The notes beneath the pieces were generated by a model. The model made no database searches, was not told where the DNA came from, and saw nothing but the letters and a program-made list of their open reading frames with translations. From the NCBI GenBank assembly GCA_015179125.1, contig WHVA01000004.1, positions 1 through 64,000 on the forward strand: 64,000 bases of DNA. The letters run 5' to 3'. The stretch is from Gautieria morchelliformis. Its lineage: Eukaryota; Basidiomycota; Agaricomycetes; Gomphales; Gomphaceae. Position numbers and translations under genes: made by a program. Numbering within the stretch: the first letter of the stretch is position 1; every line of letters begins with the position of its first letter. This document shows, piece by piece, positions 33,333 through 44,733 of the stretch.

Positions 33333-34298
33333 TGTCCAGTCAAGCCCCAGAGAAAGATCCGAAACCGTTCAAGTGTCCTCATCCTGGGTGCAAGTGGACG
33401 TTCTTTCCCCTGGAACATCAGGTATTCGCCACGCCACCTCCAGGTTAACTCGGTGCCTGTCTGACAAAAGTTTTTTCAGCGTCATCTCCGTACTCACAGT
33501 GGCGAGCGCGTCAAGATTCGCAAGAGGCGACGAGCTAAAACGACATACCCGGTTGATTCACGAGTATGACCGTGACACAAGTCACGAGGTAGGCGTAACG
33601 TAGCTGAGTCATGGCCGCGTCGGTGGTGGCTAACTCGACATTTTCTTCGAACAGGCTGCGCTCGCTGAAACAGATCAAGTCGTCTATACCACTGGCCATA
33701 ATAAAGACAATCGGAACAAGTTAACACTACATCGTGAGTTTCTTCTGCCTACGAGGATTCAATAGCGCTTGGCATTGCGTCAGATACGTGGCTGGAAGCA
33801 GTCGCACCACTGCGGCACCGCCTTCATTCGAGCAGTTCACGAATGCAGCTCCCCCCAAGACCGGCCACAGCAATGAACCACTATCAGTCAGGTTCGTTCG
33901 CAATGCCACCTCCACGGTCAAGCAGCCGTAGGACACTGGTTCAGCCAAACCCGTCATACCCCGGTGGACCGTCGTTCATGCCACCACCCCCTCCCCCCAT
34001 GATGCCGAGGCATGCTCCACTGCCAATGCAGTATACCTCATCATCATCACGGTCATTCACGCCGGTGCATCTGCCGCCGCTGCAGCCGTATGATGGGTAT
34101 GCCACAGACAGTGGGCGACGTGAGGGACGGGTCAAGCTCCCTGGATTTTCCGAAATTACCAGCCGACACCGCTTTGCGCATCCGGAGGTAAGCGACGTCC
34201 TCCACTGTTTTCCCTCACCCGCATTGTTCCCTCCTATGCATCGTCTCTTCTCTGTTCTGGTCTATTGTCCGCCTCGTGTGCCAAACTATGCAACGTAA
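33333..34298 (+). CDS. C2H2 zinc-finger protein gene (possibly broken)
   Basis: ATG at about 33,333 gives MSSQAPEKDPKPFKCPHPGC..., the first half of a C2H2 finger. An intron (GTATTCGCC...TTTTTTCAG) follows, then RHLRTHSGERV completes the finger. A second finger is represented only by its end (FARGDELKRHTRLIHEY) in another frame, suggesting a small deletion inside finger 2. Further introns (GTAGGCG...CAG, GTGAGTTTC...CAG) lead to a Pro-rich tail (SYPGGPSFMPPPPPPMMPRH, HLPPLQPYDGYATDSGRR). This is the layout of fungal C2H2 transcription regulators. A nuclear DNA-binding role is likely if functional. The frame problem in finger 2 means it may be a pseudogene or a sequencing error. Single copy in the spacer. 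Confidence 0.6.
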
Positions 34299-34860
34299 TA
34301 CTCTAAGCGACGGCAAAATGACAGCGCGCATCTCTGCCGTCCCCGTTTTAATCCCTATCCCTGCCGCATCTCCTGTTGTGTTCAGATTTCCCCCGTCGAG
34401 CTCTCCGCTGGCCCCTTTCTCCGCCAGTGGCAGCTGCGTTTCCCCTACCGCCTCCCATTCTGACTCTCGCTCTGCGTCCCCTCCTTCCCTACAGGACGCA
34501 ATCGCGAGCGGGACTGTCGCCCTCTCCCTGCCCCGCCAGCCCCAGTTACGGGGAAGATTGAGCTAGTACATCCCACCCCCACACCGGCAGCACCTCCCCT
34601 CCCGCCTTACCGCCACCCGCCCCGCTCTCTATACTGACTACGCTCGACCACATCGCTTCTGCCGCCCCAAAGAAAAAGCCTCACGCCCGCAAGCAGCCTT
34701 CGGGACATAGTATTCCACGCCCGAGAAATGCGTACATTCTCTTGAATATCTTCCAGTGCTTGTTTGTGAATCAGCACGCTGTCCCAGCGAGTGTCGAGAA
34801 GGACCATCGCGACATCCGTCGCATTGCTGGGAGGGTATGGAAGTCTATCACGTGCGCTCG
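34276..34860 (+). pseudogene. Ser/Pro-rich leader plus HMG-box fragment, spacer copy
   Basis: Third copy of the remnant found in both arms, in the same orientation as the right arm. The Ser/Pro-rich ORF (SSSPLAPFSASGSCVSPTAS ... QPQLRGRLS) ends at 34,566. From about 34,640 a separate frame reads TTLDHIASAAPKKKPHARK, then IPRPRNAYILL and VEKDHRDIRRIAGRVWKS, which is a nearly complete HMG box (RPxNAYIL start, VEKDHR...I..IxGxxWKS end). The leader and box are separated by a stop or intron. In this copy the box is contiguous, so it likely preserves the arrangement before the inversion seen in the arms. Confidence 0.62.
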
Positions 34861-35842
34861 CTATTCCTCTCTTCCCTCAATTTGGATACCCGCCCGGCAA
34901 GTCCTCTCTGTCGAAGATAAGTAGTTTGAGATTCAGGAAGACATTCATATTAATACCTGAAAGCTCCGCATGTCGAAGCTTACCCTCAATTTCCCATTGA
35001 GCCGTAAGCTGAGAGTTGGGAATGTGAGTGAGGCTAGGAGGGCGGCCTTCGCCTCATCGGAGGGGGAGCGTCTGCGCCTCTCCAGTCGTTGAATTACAAC
35101 GCCTTTGCAACCACCAGTATTGATGCATTGGATAGCGGCAGAACACCACATGGTGGAAGCTGCAAAGTGCAGCACGGCGACCACATGATTTTTGATATGC
35201 TCATTGTTGTCGTAGAGATTGGGGACAGCACGTTCCTGCCGTGCACAAGATGAGGCTGAAGGCATATTTGAACACTTACGATTTTTCTGATATTTGTACC
35301 ATTTTATTTCGTACATAAAATGATTTTATACAAGTTGGTGTCGTGCTCGTTGACGACGACGAGATGTCCGGCTTAGGTTCGGCACAAGCCCCATCTCCGA
35401 CTCAAAGTTCACGCTCCGCGAGCACCTTCCGGAGAAGGGGCTTGTACCAAGATGCCGCGCTAGGGGGGCCGTCTCCCGCCGCCTCTACCACCAGCCACAC
35501 ACTCTCTACGGCTTCACTCATTATAACAATCTACTAGACCATATGTCTCTTGAGCTCCCTAGCTAGTTAGAAATGCTTAATCACTGAGTAACTGTCTTAT
35601 ATCCCATTGGGAATAGTGGGGGTGGGCACAATTGTGCTATATCACTTGTCAATGCGTTACAGACGGCCGTTCACTGATTTTTAAGGACATCTATAGTTGG
35701 GAATGTAGGCCAGATGTCCTAAATATTTTTAGCAGGAAATGGGACAGCTCGATCGCTATGATAGTAGTGGTACGAATAAGTTGAGTCATTGACAGGCACG
35801 GTTTCAAACCTTCGGGCAAGAAGGAGAGAAGAGAAACAATAA
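34861..35842. other. Spacer segment with one unrecognised ORF and a small inverted repeat
   Basis: A minus-strand ORF of 123 aa (34,945-35,316; NMPSASSCARQERAVPNLYD..., LERRRRSPSDEAKAALLASL) has no family I recognise. 35,360-35,500 (AEMSGLGSAQAPSP-like, RRGLYQDAALGGPSP) is matched in inverted orientation at 40,830-40,935 (GSAQALKLRL, RRGLYQDAALGGPSP), so a short inverted repeat brackets the copia element. The rest shows nothing clear. Confidence 0.45.
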
Positions 35843-36017
35843 TGAAGAGAGTAGATGATGGTTATGAATAAAGATGATGATATTCGACCAGCGAGTCTCG
35901 GAAAAATATACAGCGCCTGTAACTACTGTAACTAAGGGATTCGGTAGGAGATGCAAATGGGAACCACAACCACGAGTGACCACAGGATGACTAACGGTTG
36001 AGCGATGGTATTCAACA
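35843..36017 (-). repeat. Copia 3' LTR (175 bp)
   Basis: TGTTGAATACC...CTCTCTTCA in element sense. Base-for-base the same as 40,176-40,350 by direct reading. Confidence 0.93.
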
Positions 36018-39000
36018 GACCCCCCCGAGCGAAACAAATCAAAAAGAAATATGATGGGATACAGGAGGGGATGGTCACAACATGCCTAATTTATGAATCA
36101 AGGAACGGTGTTGAACCAAAGGCAGGGCCTCCGTGAAAACGTCGGCGACGTTCTCAGCGGACCTGACATAGGTGATCTCGGTGTCACCGTGATCGATGAG
36201 CTCGCGGAGCCAATGCCCCTCGACGCGGAAGTGCTTGGTGCGGGGGTGATGGGAAACGTCCTGGAGATTGGAGATCGTCTGCATGTTGTCGCAGTAGATA
36301 TGGATCGGTCCGGCAAGGGGCAGCCCAAGTTCCTGGAGGAAATGGCGGACCCAAAGGGCGTGCTTGGCGCCAGGGATCAAGGCCATAGACTCGGACTCGG
36401 TCGTCGACAGAGCGATCCGGGTTTGCTTCTTAGACACCCACGCGGTAATACAGCCGTGATAAAAGCAGATAAAACCCCCCACAGAATGGGAGTCAGCTAG
36501 ACCCACGAAGTCGGCATCGGAATAGATCTCGATGAGGGGAGTGGAGGATGAGCGGCGTAACACAACGCCTGCGTCGCGAGTGCCCTTCAAGTAACGTATA
36601 ACGCGTTTAACCGCCGTCCAGTGAGCCTCACTGAAGTCATGCGTGTGTTGGCTCAGCTGCTGGACGGCGAACGCGATGTCGGGGCGGGATCCTAGGACGG
36701 CGTACATTAAGGAGCCGATCGCTTGGGCGTAAGGTGCGTCTGGTGCGGGACCACCATCAGGGCGAGGCTCGAGGGTCTTGATGTCATGCAGGACAGGAGT
36801 GTCGACCGGCGGTGCTTCATCCAGATTGAAACGCTGGGCAATGACGTCGATGTAATGGCCTTGGGAGAGTTTAATGAAATCGCGATTTGGATCGATCTCG
36901 ACCCTGATCCCGAGGATCTTGAGCATCTCGCCAAGGTCCTTCATAGTGAAATTAGAATGGAGGAGGGTTTTAACACTCGCCATCAGCGTCTTAGAACTAG
37001 CGAAAAGACCGAGGTCGTCGACGTAAATAGTGATGATGGTGAGCCGGTCGCCGGTCTTTTTGTAGAAAACGCAGTCATCTGCATGACACCGCGTGAAACC
37101 GTCATCGAGCAAGACCGTCGTGAGCTTCTTGTACCAGGAGCGGCCTGACTGCTTCAAACCGTAGATAGCCCGGTGCAATTTGAGCACGGTCCATCGTCAA
37201 AGCCGTCCGGCTGGCGCATGTATATCTCCTCATCTAGAGTAGAATTAAGATACGCGCCTTTGACATCCATCATCTCGATCTCCCATCCCTTTTGGATGGC
37301 GATAGCGAGGATGAGCCGGAGGCTGTCTAATTTGGCAACCGGTGATGTGACCTCAAAATAATCCATGCCGGGTCGTTGCGTGAACCCCTGCGCAACGACC
37401 CTCGCTTTTCCGAGGTCAAAATTCCCTTCTGCATTAGTCTTAGCCGCGTACACCCATCGGCTGCCTACCACGTTCTTCCCCACTGGTAACTCAGCCAGCG
37501 TCCACGTGCCCACCTCCGCATGCTGCTCCATCTCAGTCTCCATGGCTTTCTGCCATATTGGGTAATCTGGGCGGCGGAGCGCTTCTGCATAGGACGCGGG
37601 CTCTGTCACAATCTCCGTCGCTGACAGCGCCCGCTCTCCCTCATGCATGTGGCGGTAATCAGGCACGGGTCTACCCGCGATCCTGGTGCTGCGCCTCGGA
37701 TCCGCCCTCGGTTCCACAGCCACAGGCACAGCAGCGGCCTCGACTGGAGGCGTGGCAGCTGAAGCGGGGGCCGGGACCGGCTGGGCGGCCCTGGTGGTGT
37801 TCCCTGCAGGCGGCCCAACCACCAGGTCGTTGTCCTCAGGGACGGGATGAATGGCGTTGTCAACGTCATCGAAGATGACGTTGCGGGAGGTCTGGATGTG
37901 GCGCGTGTGGACATTGTAGAAACGCCAAGCCTTAGCATTAGGTGCGATGCCGGTCAAAATGTGTTGCTCGGATTTGGGTTCTAATTTAGTACGACGCTGG
38001 TCCGGAACTTGGACCCAGCACTTTTTACCGAATTCTTCCAACCTCCCGATGTCAGGTTTCTTGCCAAAAAAGGCCTCGAATGGCGTCATGTCTGCGCCAA
38101 GGGCTCGAGTGGGCGTCCTGTTCTTGATATAACAGGCGTAGGCGACGGCTTCGGGCCATAAGATCTTGGGCGCTTGTTTCGCAAAGATCATGGCGCGAGC
38201 ATGTTCGAGCAAGGTGCGATTCAGGCGTTCGGCAATGCCATTCTGGGCTGGTGAGTAAGGGGCGGTAGATTCCATTATGATCCCTTTCTGGGCGCAGAAA
38301 TCTCTGAATGGACCGTTAATATATTCACCGCCTCCATCGCTGCGCAGGCGCTTAAGCTGGAGCCCAGTCTGTGTTTCAACCAGGGCGGCATATTCCTTGA
38401 AACGATCAAGGACGCTGTCTTTGGTGTGGCTGAAATAGATGGTGGAGTACCTGCTTTTGGCATCGGTAAATGAATAAAAATACCGTTCCCGCGCCGGGCC
38501 CTCTGTATTCGCCGGTCCCCAAACGTCGGAGACGGTCAGATCGCCTACCAATGTAGCAGCGTCTTCCGACCGTTTGGGGAACGGTTCCACGTGATGCTTG
38601 CCCTGAATGCAAGCAACACATTGTGTCACCGGCGCGGCCGTGTCTACATCCATCCCGGTGACAAGATCGCGCGCTTTCATCAATTTGATCGCGCCGATGT
38701 TGACATGCCCGAGGATGCGATGCCAGGAGTCCCAGGACTTCGGCTTAGCCACAGCGGCAAAATCCGTCTGAATGGCAGGGCGGATCCGGGCACGCATGAG
38801 GTACACGCGCCCTACCTTGCGCCCCTCGGCGAAGACCGTCCCTGACTGGGAGCGGAATTTCACGCCGTTATTGGTGAACAGAGCCACATGCTCCATGTCC
38901 GTGAGCCTCCCGACGCTAAGGATGTTGTTTGGTGCGTCGGGAGCGTGCTTCACGTCCGTTAGTCTCACCGTAAACGTGCGATCGCCAGCCTTGAATTCCA

Positions 39001-40175
39001 TTTGGATAATCCCGCGGCCTAAAGTCTTCAAGGGGCTCCCGGGGGCAATGCCCTCAATCTCTGATGGGTCAGAACTGAACTCAATAAAATCCCCCCTGTT
39101 TCGGGCGATATGTGTCGTCGATCCCGTGTCCGCCAGCCATTCTGATGCAGAGATGGTGGCGCGACACGATAGATCTCCAGCAATGGATGACTGGTCGCCC
39201 AGCTCGGGGTCCGCGGACTCTATGGCGGCGAACGCAAAGTCGTCAGCAGCGTTTTTGCTTTCGGTAGCTTGTTTAGTAGAGTCTGCATTTGAGTTCTTAG
39301 CTGAATCTTTCCACCACTTCGGCGCTTGCCCCTCTTTGCCGCCACCCTTGGCCCAGCAGTCTTTGACCCAATGCCCCTTTTTGCCACAATTATTACACTT
39401 CCCTTTTGTGGCACCGCCATCATTACGTCCATTGCGCCCCTTTCCGCGCTTGTCCTGCGCCCTCAAGGCCGTCTCCATGCCGTGAGTGGAGCGCCGAGTT
39501 CGATCCTCTTCAAGGACGCGAGCTATGAGTACGTCAGAGGAGAGCGTGGGAAGGGCGGCGTTGATCGCTGTAAGGAACGTGGACCAGGAGCCGGGGAGTG
39601 AGGTGAGCAGCGCGTTGCAGAAGTTGTGATCGCTGACTAGATCACCGAGTGTGTGCAGCTGCTGTTGGAGGCTGCGCAGCTTTCGTATGTGTTCTTCCAT
39701 GTTGCCGCCCTTGGCTATGAAAGTGCGGAAGAAATCCCGACGTACATTTATTATACCCAACGGCCCTCTTGCTTCGAAGATCGTAAGCAGGGCTAGCCAC
39801 ACCTCGCGTGCCGTCGTGGCACCGTATGTATAGACTAGGTAATCATCACTGATACGCAAGCTGATTGCCGCGAAAGCCTGTTGATCTCTTTTCATCCAAT
39901 CTGCGATCGCTTGTTTCTCCGGGGCCGTTACGTTTTTGTCGTCGGCCGGCACTGGTTTCGTCGCCTGACCCGATGCGTGTTCCCATAGATCTTGCTCAAG
40001 CAAGATCCATCGCATCTTCTCCTTCCACGCGGGATAATTGTCTCCGGTGAGTGGTTCGATCTGGTATAGGGAGCTCGGCTGTGTGAGGGCAGACATAACG
40101 GCGATTGTTACAGGAAGTTTTTTTTTTTTCTACTTTACTTTGGAGATTATGGTTTAGAGCGCGGGGCCCATAACC

Positions 40176-40350
40176 TGAAGAGAGTAGATGATGGTTATGA
40201 ATAAAGATGATGATATTCGACCAGCGAGTCTCGGAAAAATATACAGCGCCTGTAACTACTGTAACTAAGGGATTCGGTAGGAGATGCAAATGGGAACCAC
40301 AACCACGAGTGACCACAGGATGACTAACGGTTGAGCGATGGTATTCAACA
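40176..40350 (-). repeat. Copia 5' LTR (175 bp)
   Basis: Identical to the 3' LTR. It is followed in element sense by the primer-binding-like GGTTATGGGCCC, also seen beside the older copia LTRs of the arms, so the two copia families share a primer type. Confidence 0.93.
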
Positions 40351-41244
40351 AATAATAGCTCAGAATATGAGACTCCCAGATGACTGATGAGAGAGAATAT
40401 GATCCCAAGCCTGTCCTCTAGAACATCTTTGCATGATAACAGCAGGATATCTCCCCAAAGTCGATGTCCATTTAAAACGCGAGCGTGATTAAAGTCACGT
40501 GACATAACGAACTGTCGACACCGTCGTCTGGAAAAGTGCCAGGTGCTGCGCCCACCGGTCACCGAGCAGCAAAGTAATTCATGGCATCACTTTAAAACAT
40601 ACTACAGGTCATTGTGATAATTTTTTTAAAATTATTCTTGAGTGACTGGTTCAACTACGTGCCTCACAAGCCATTTGTCACTCGTCCCAGAAGGCACATA
40701 CATCACGACATAATTAAAATGATTCTTAGCTACTCACACAGGACAAGTTGTCAGAATACATCTCTGTTACGATAATGTAAAGAAACCTTGACGCGAGAGG
40801 CGTTGTGGCCGACGCAGCACCGTGAGGAGACGGTCCCCCTAGTGCGGCATCTTGGTACAAGCCTCTCCTCTGGAGATGAAGTCGGAGCTTCAAGGCTTGC
40901 GCCGAACCTATGTCCGGCTGACCGCGAGGTCGAGTTCCGGCGCTTGTGGCATGACACAGGTCACCCTGTTCAGACCTATACTTACTTAGGCCGCGGCGCC
41001 ATATCAAATACTTAGGCTGTCCCGAATCACCTATTGTGGTCAGGGCGCTGATGCCACATGCTGGACGTATGGGTGATATACAGGACAGATGAGTCCGGAC
41101 AAGGCATGAGCAAGTGCTGGACGTGGCGCACTTTTTGTAGAATAGAAGAGAATTAACAGTCACATTTGAATATAAATCTTTTCATACTTACCTGATACTA
41201 GTAGTAAGCTTGAGAGATTGCAGAAGAACTCCCCATGGTGCCGG
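40351..41244. other. Spacer segment between copia and right arm
   Basis: It includes the inverted partner (40,830-40,935) of the 35.4-kb small repeat. A 145-aa minus ORF (40,726-41,163) contains RRGLYQDAALGGPSP, not recognised. 40,560-40,740 is AT-rich. Nothing else is supported. Confidence 0.4.
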
Positions 41245-41783
41245 GCACACCAGCCGCTGGCTATCCTGTTTGTCTGTGCTTTCACATCCGCGCGTGGGAC
41301 CGGCCACCGCCCGCCGCCCGCCCGGACGGTGCAAACATACGTATACACTTAATGTCTCCACAGCGGGGCGCTTATTTCCAACTCTGGCTCCCATAAATAT
41401 GAGAACGACCCGGCCGTTCACAACTCGTCCATGGACTTGGTCCATGGACCGCTAAATCCTAATGTTTAGTAATTGTGGGCACATACACCCACAACAAATT
41501 ATAATTCAATTATAATTCAATTATTATATAGAACTCGGGAACCGATAACTCTGCTCGTCGTCGGCCACGCTCACCGGATACATCGGGTGGATATAGATCG
41601 GTGCATCGCCACCATAACAGATCTCGTGAGCACAGACAACCACCCTCGGTTATCGAGTACTTCGCAGCCGCTCCCAGCTTACCATCCATCCTGCGGATAT
41701 AGACCGGTCACCGCACACACGAAGACACGGACCTTAACTCGACTTAGATTAAGTTGTACGCGAACACAAATACGCCGCTCACC

Positions 41784-42366
41784 ATGGGCCATGATCTCCT
41801 AGCAATTTTCTTGGAGTATCTGGCACTCACACAGCTCCCGTTCGACACTCTCGTGACATTCATCGATCTCATACGCCACCTTAAGGAACGAATACTCTGG
41901 AGCCAGCACTATGAGCTCACAGATCCACCCGATACCCTCCCCGGCAGCATCCATTGTTTCGTACGAGATTCTCTTGATCTCTCCGATGATAACACCAAGA
42001 TTTTGTGGGAGGTTTTCAAGGGGATCGGATGGATTGAACAGGCTGACAATCGCCTACGGTTGAGGATGAGGCAAGCGGCACTGCTTCCACTATTCTTGAG
42101 ATACGGTCCAACTTACGGTGTCGGTGAGTTTCTCTCAACATTTCCCTGTACTAAATAATCATTGAAGCTTTCGGCTCACAGCAGTTTATGAATTCTACCC
42201 TCCTCATCGGACCTGCATTAATACGGCCTGCACTAACCGAACAAGGGCCAGTGTAGACACGAAGCTCCAAGAACTTCGTGAACCAATCAAGTTTGCAGCT
42301 ACAGTCCTCACTAAAGACTATGGAGCGCTGCCGGGCTATAACTCCTCCTTTCTCTGCAGAAGTGAG
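41784..42366 (+). CDS. CxC5-like protein (KDZ-associated), truncated
   Basis: ATG at 41,784 (MGHDLLAIFLEYLALTQLPF) opens a helical N-terminal part with FIDLIRHLKERILWSQH. An intron follows (42,124-42,181, GTGAGTTTC...CTCACAG), then VYEFYPPHRTCINTACTN and a stretch ending YNSSFLC, i.e. the start of the cysteine cluster of CxC5. The family is known only as cysteine-cluster proteins encoded beside Kyakuja-Dileera-Zisupton transposases; its role in transposition or regulation is unproven. The second CxxC pair that normally follows is missing: the sequence changes to GC-rich foreign DNA near 42,410. TATA-like AATATAGA and intron signals look functional. It is probably a truncated passenger gene. 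Confidence 0.72.
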
Positions 42367-42400
42367 TGATGCTTTTATAGGAAAGAACTCCAGTCTCATG

Positions 42401-43090
42401 CTACCTGATGCGCGCGCGCGCACCCGGCGTGCCGTCCTTGTTGAACCACACCTCCGCGTCCTCGAGCAGCGCGAGGTCCACGATCGCGAGCCTGCGCTTG
42501 TGGAAGCGGGTGATGCGCGCATTGGTGTCGGCATCGACGATAGTGTTGGGATACCATGCGACTGGCGGAGGCGGCAGAGGCATTGCACGCGAAGGACGTG
42601 ACAGTGCCGGACGTGTAGAAGGTGGAGTTGTCGGAGCGGGCGGAGGGCATGGTTGGAGTCTGAGGTGGGGGGCGTGATGGTCTTGCGCTAGATCTACGAA
42701 GGATTGTGGATTGCCAAACGTCGCTGTCGATGAGGAGGCGGTGCCCGTGCCCGGGTGGTCGCGCGACGCGTGGGCGGGGACGAGCTGGAGCTGGAGATTG
42801 AGCGGGTGGTTCGACTTTGCGGGGCCGGCGGTCGACGACGAAGGTCTAATCTAATACGTGAGATCCCCGAGTGAAGGCAGGCAGAAATAGAGGTGCCCCG
42901 TTCTAAGAGAGCTTTTTTCCCCTGGTGCTTCATGTCCGAGTCCTCTTTGGGCGCGTCCTTGAGCCCCTGCTGGCTGGGCGCGCCGTCGGCGAGCTTGTCG
43001 AATTCCCGGCGAGTGTGGCTGGCAGGAAGAAGGAGACGCCGATCCCCCATTCCGCGGGCAGACTGCCACTCATCGATGTGCACCGTGGGC
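42401..43090 (-). pseudogene. GC-rich gene fragment of unknown identity inside the TIR element
   Basis: Base composition rises sharply compared with flanks. The minus-strand frame 42,401-42,583 reads PVAWYPNTIVDADTNARITR, then RRLAIVDLALLEDAEVW and FNKDGTPGARARI, coherent protein-like sequence preceded by a Pro/Ser-rich leader. Other frames to 43,090 contain EWGIGVSFFLPATLAGN. I do not recognise the protein. Low-complexity GCGCGCGC lies at its right edge in gene sense (about 42,412). Its position between TIRs next to a truncated CxC5 suggests a fragment of a host gene captured by the transposon. Confidence 0.45.
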
Positions 43091-43514
43091 GTGCGCTCAC
43101 TCTACCTCCTGTCTTGAGGAGCGTGCTGGCGGTCGCAGTGGCCGGATCAGGGGATGAGATGAAGGTAGCTGCCGAGTGTCGTGTTGAAGAGTAAATGGAA
43201 CCACACTGTTGTTGACTTGCATGCAACTCAGCATGAGGAGACAAGGAAAAAGAATTTTTTTTAGAGTAGTAATTAAATTTAGATATATTGTGGACGCGTC
43301 CTTGTTCGTTGTGGATTGACATGGTGGTAATATCACGTGATGTAAAATATTTTAGGGTTAGTGGGTCCATGGACACGTCCATGGTTGCGAACGGCTGGGC
43401 CTTTCTGATAAATATGCGCCTTCAAATTCGAATGCTTCCGCTGCAGCGAGCCCAGCATCTCTGAGTCCCTACGTAGTACGATGGTAATGAGCCGTCCATC
43501 CGTCTGCTATCCTC

Positions 43515-44733
43515 CGCGCTAATTCATACATTAAAGGACGCGACCCACCTGGCCGATGTGTCGGCGTCCGGCGCAAAGAGGGAGACCTTTAGGCTGCACG
43601 GCCCTCGCGAAGGCAGCACAGGCACCCATAAATTTGTTCAAATTTTGGGTGAACGCCCCATAGCCCTTGGTGGGTATTCAGACATATGGAAGGGAAACTT
43701 AATGAATGAGGGGAGTGTTACATGTGGACCGGTGAGCGTGTTCCATCTAGCAGACGGCGGTCACCTGAAACAACATGGTGCTACAGGTTGCTGTGAAAGT
43801 TTTACGGCGCTTTGGAGGCAATGCGAGCCAGCATACATATGCCTTGGTGAGCGTTCGAACACAGCACACGTACAAAATATAAACGATACCTTTCCCAGCA
43901 CTTACAGCGTGAAATCCATATTTGGTCACAGCTTGAGCATGAAAGTATCGCCCTCTTCCACGGCTTTGTGTATCATTTGGACGGGACACCTGCGATGGTC
44001 TCACCTTGGTATGCAAATGGGAGTGCGGACGTCTATCTGCGAAACCACCCTAATGCTGACCCCATGACATTGGTACGTTGGACATCGTTCCATTCACACC
44101 GCTGAGCGCTGGGTTTTGCGGTCAGATTTGGCAGATCACATCGGGTATCGAGTATCTGCACGGCCGTGGTGTCGTTCACGGTGATATCAAAGGAGTGAGC
44201 GCATTCACGCACGTAGGGTCGTTTATTTATGGATGCCGTAGGCCAATGTGATGGTTGACGACATGGGACATGCCAAGTTGATTGATTTTGGCTTGTCCCG
44301 CGTACTGGACACCGTCGCGGGCACACCCGTATTCACGCTGTCCGTTGTGTCGTTTTCAATCCGTTGGTGTGCGCCTGAGTTGATACTTGTCGAAAATGCG
44401 CACGCGTCACAAGCGACGGATGTTTATGCGTGGGCCTCTACCGCGCTCCAGGTATTCCACAAGCTCTCTGGACATGATGTGCACTCTGACAGCTTGTGTA
44501 TTTTATTTGTTCAGTTATTGACGGGTGATGTCCCGTATGGTTCACATCGAGACATCATGATTATCAGCGGAATCCTGACCGGATCACCGCTATCCAAAGC
44601 AGTGTCGCCTCTGAGATATTCTATTGCCCATGTGGACCTGCTTTGGAGTATTTTAGAGGAATGTTGGGCCGAGGCACCGCACCGACCTAGCATCCGCGAG
44701 GTGAAAAATCAATTGCGTCTCTTCTGTCCTTGA
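43515..44733 (+). CDS. TKL-like protein kinase, right copy
   Basis: Mirror copy of the 31.2-32.4 kb kinase, with visible introns at 43,732-43,786, 43,847-43,907, 44,073-44,125, 44,195-44,241 and about 44,452-44,515. Exons give the glycine loop ALGGYSDIWKG, VAVKVLRRFGGNASQ, an alpha-C/beta-4 segment with IWSQLEHESIALFHGF, HGRGVVHGDIKGANVMV, LIDFGLSRV, WCAPELI and a C-lobe ending HRPSIREVKNQLRLFCP, with TGA at 44,731. All catalytic residues are present (Lys of VAVK, Asp of HGD, Asp of DFG). The start exon is uncertain; the frame is open upstream of 43,558. It is the nearest gene to the NLR on the same strand, and the pair is duplicated together. A role downstream of the NLR is only a guess. Confidence 0.83.

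Larger units (their letters stand above)
35843..40350 (-). mobile_element. Nearly whole young copia element with 175-bp LTRs
   Basis: A 4,508-bp Ty1/copia element in minus sense with LTRs 40,176-40,350 (5') and 35,843-36,017 (3') that are identical, and a 5-bp target duplication AATAA (35,838-35,842, 40,351-40,355). Internal order: UBN2-type Gag (about 40.1-39.3 kb), zinc knuckle CNNCGKKGHWVKDC (about 39.4 kb), protease DTGSTTHI (about 39.1 kb), an HHCC integrase with a DD-E core (about 38.7-38.0 kb), RVT_2 reverse transcriptase with YVDD (about 37.5-36.7 kb), and RNase H with ADxFVG and TTESESMAL (about 36.5-36.2 kb). The PBS-like GGTTATGGGCC and a polypurine tract are in place. It looks almost whole, with about one break. 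Identical LTRs mean a recent insertion. Confidence 0.92.
41401..43407. mobile_element. TIR DNA transposon with 8-bp target duplication carrying CxC5 (KDZ-related)
   Basis: Inverted ends (GAGAACGACCCGGCCGTTC at 41,401; complement of CAGAAAGGCCCAGCCGTTC ending at 43,407, with a few mismatches) enclose 2,007 bp. They are flanked by identical ATAAATAT on both sides (41,393-41,400, 43,408-43,415). Subterminal GTCCATGGAC-type palindromes are near both ends. Zisupton-type KDZ elements make 8-bp duplications and are accompanied by CxC proteins, so the CxC5 gene inside supports a KDZ relative. No KDZ transposase is present, so it is non-autonomous. The right half is GC-rich and may be a captured gene fragment. 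Confidence 0.75.

Noticed and set aside
38772-39485. 237-aa plus ORF opposite the young copia
   Set aside because: Antisense of the Gag-protease region; no motif.
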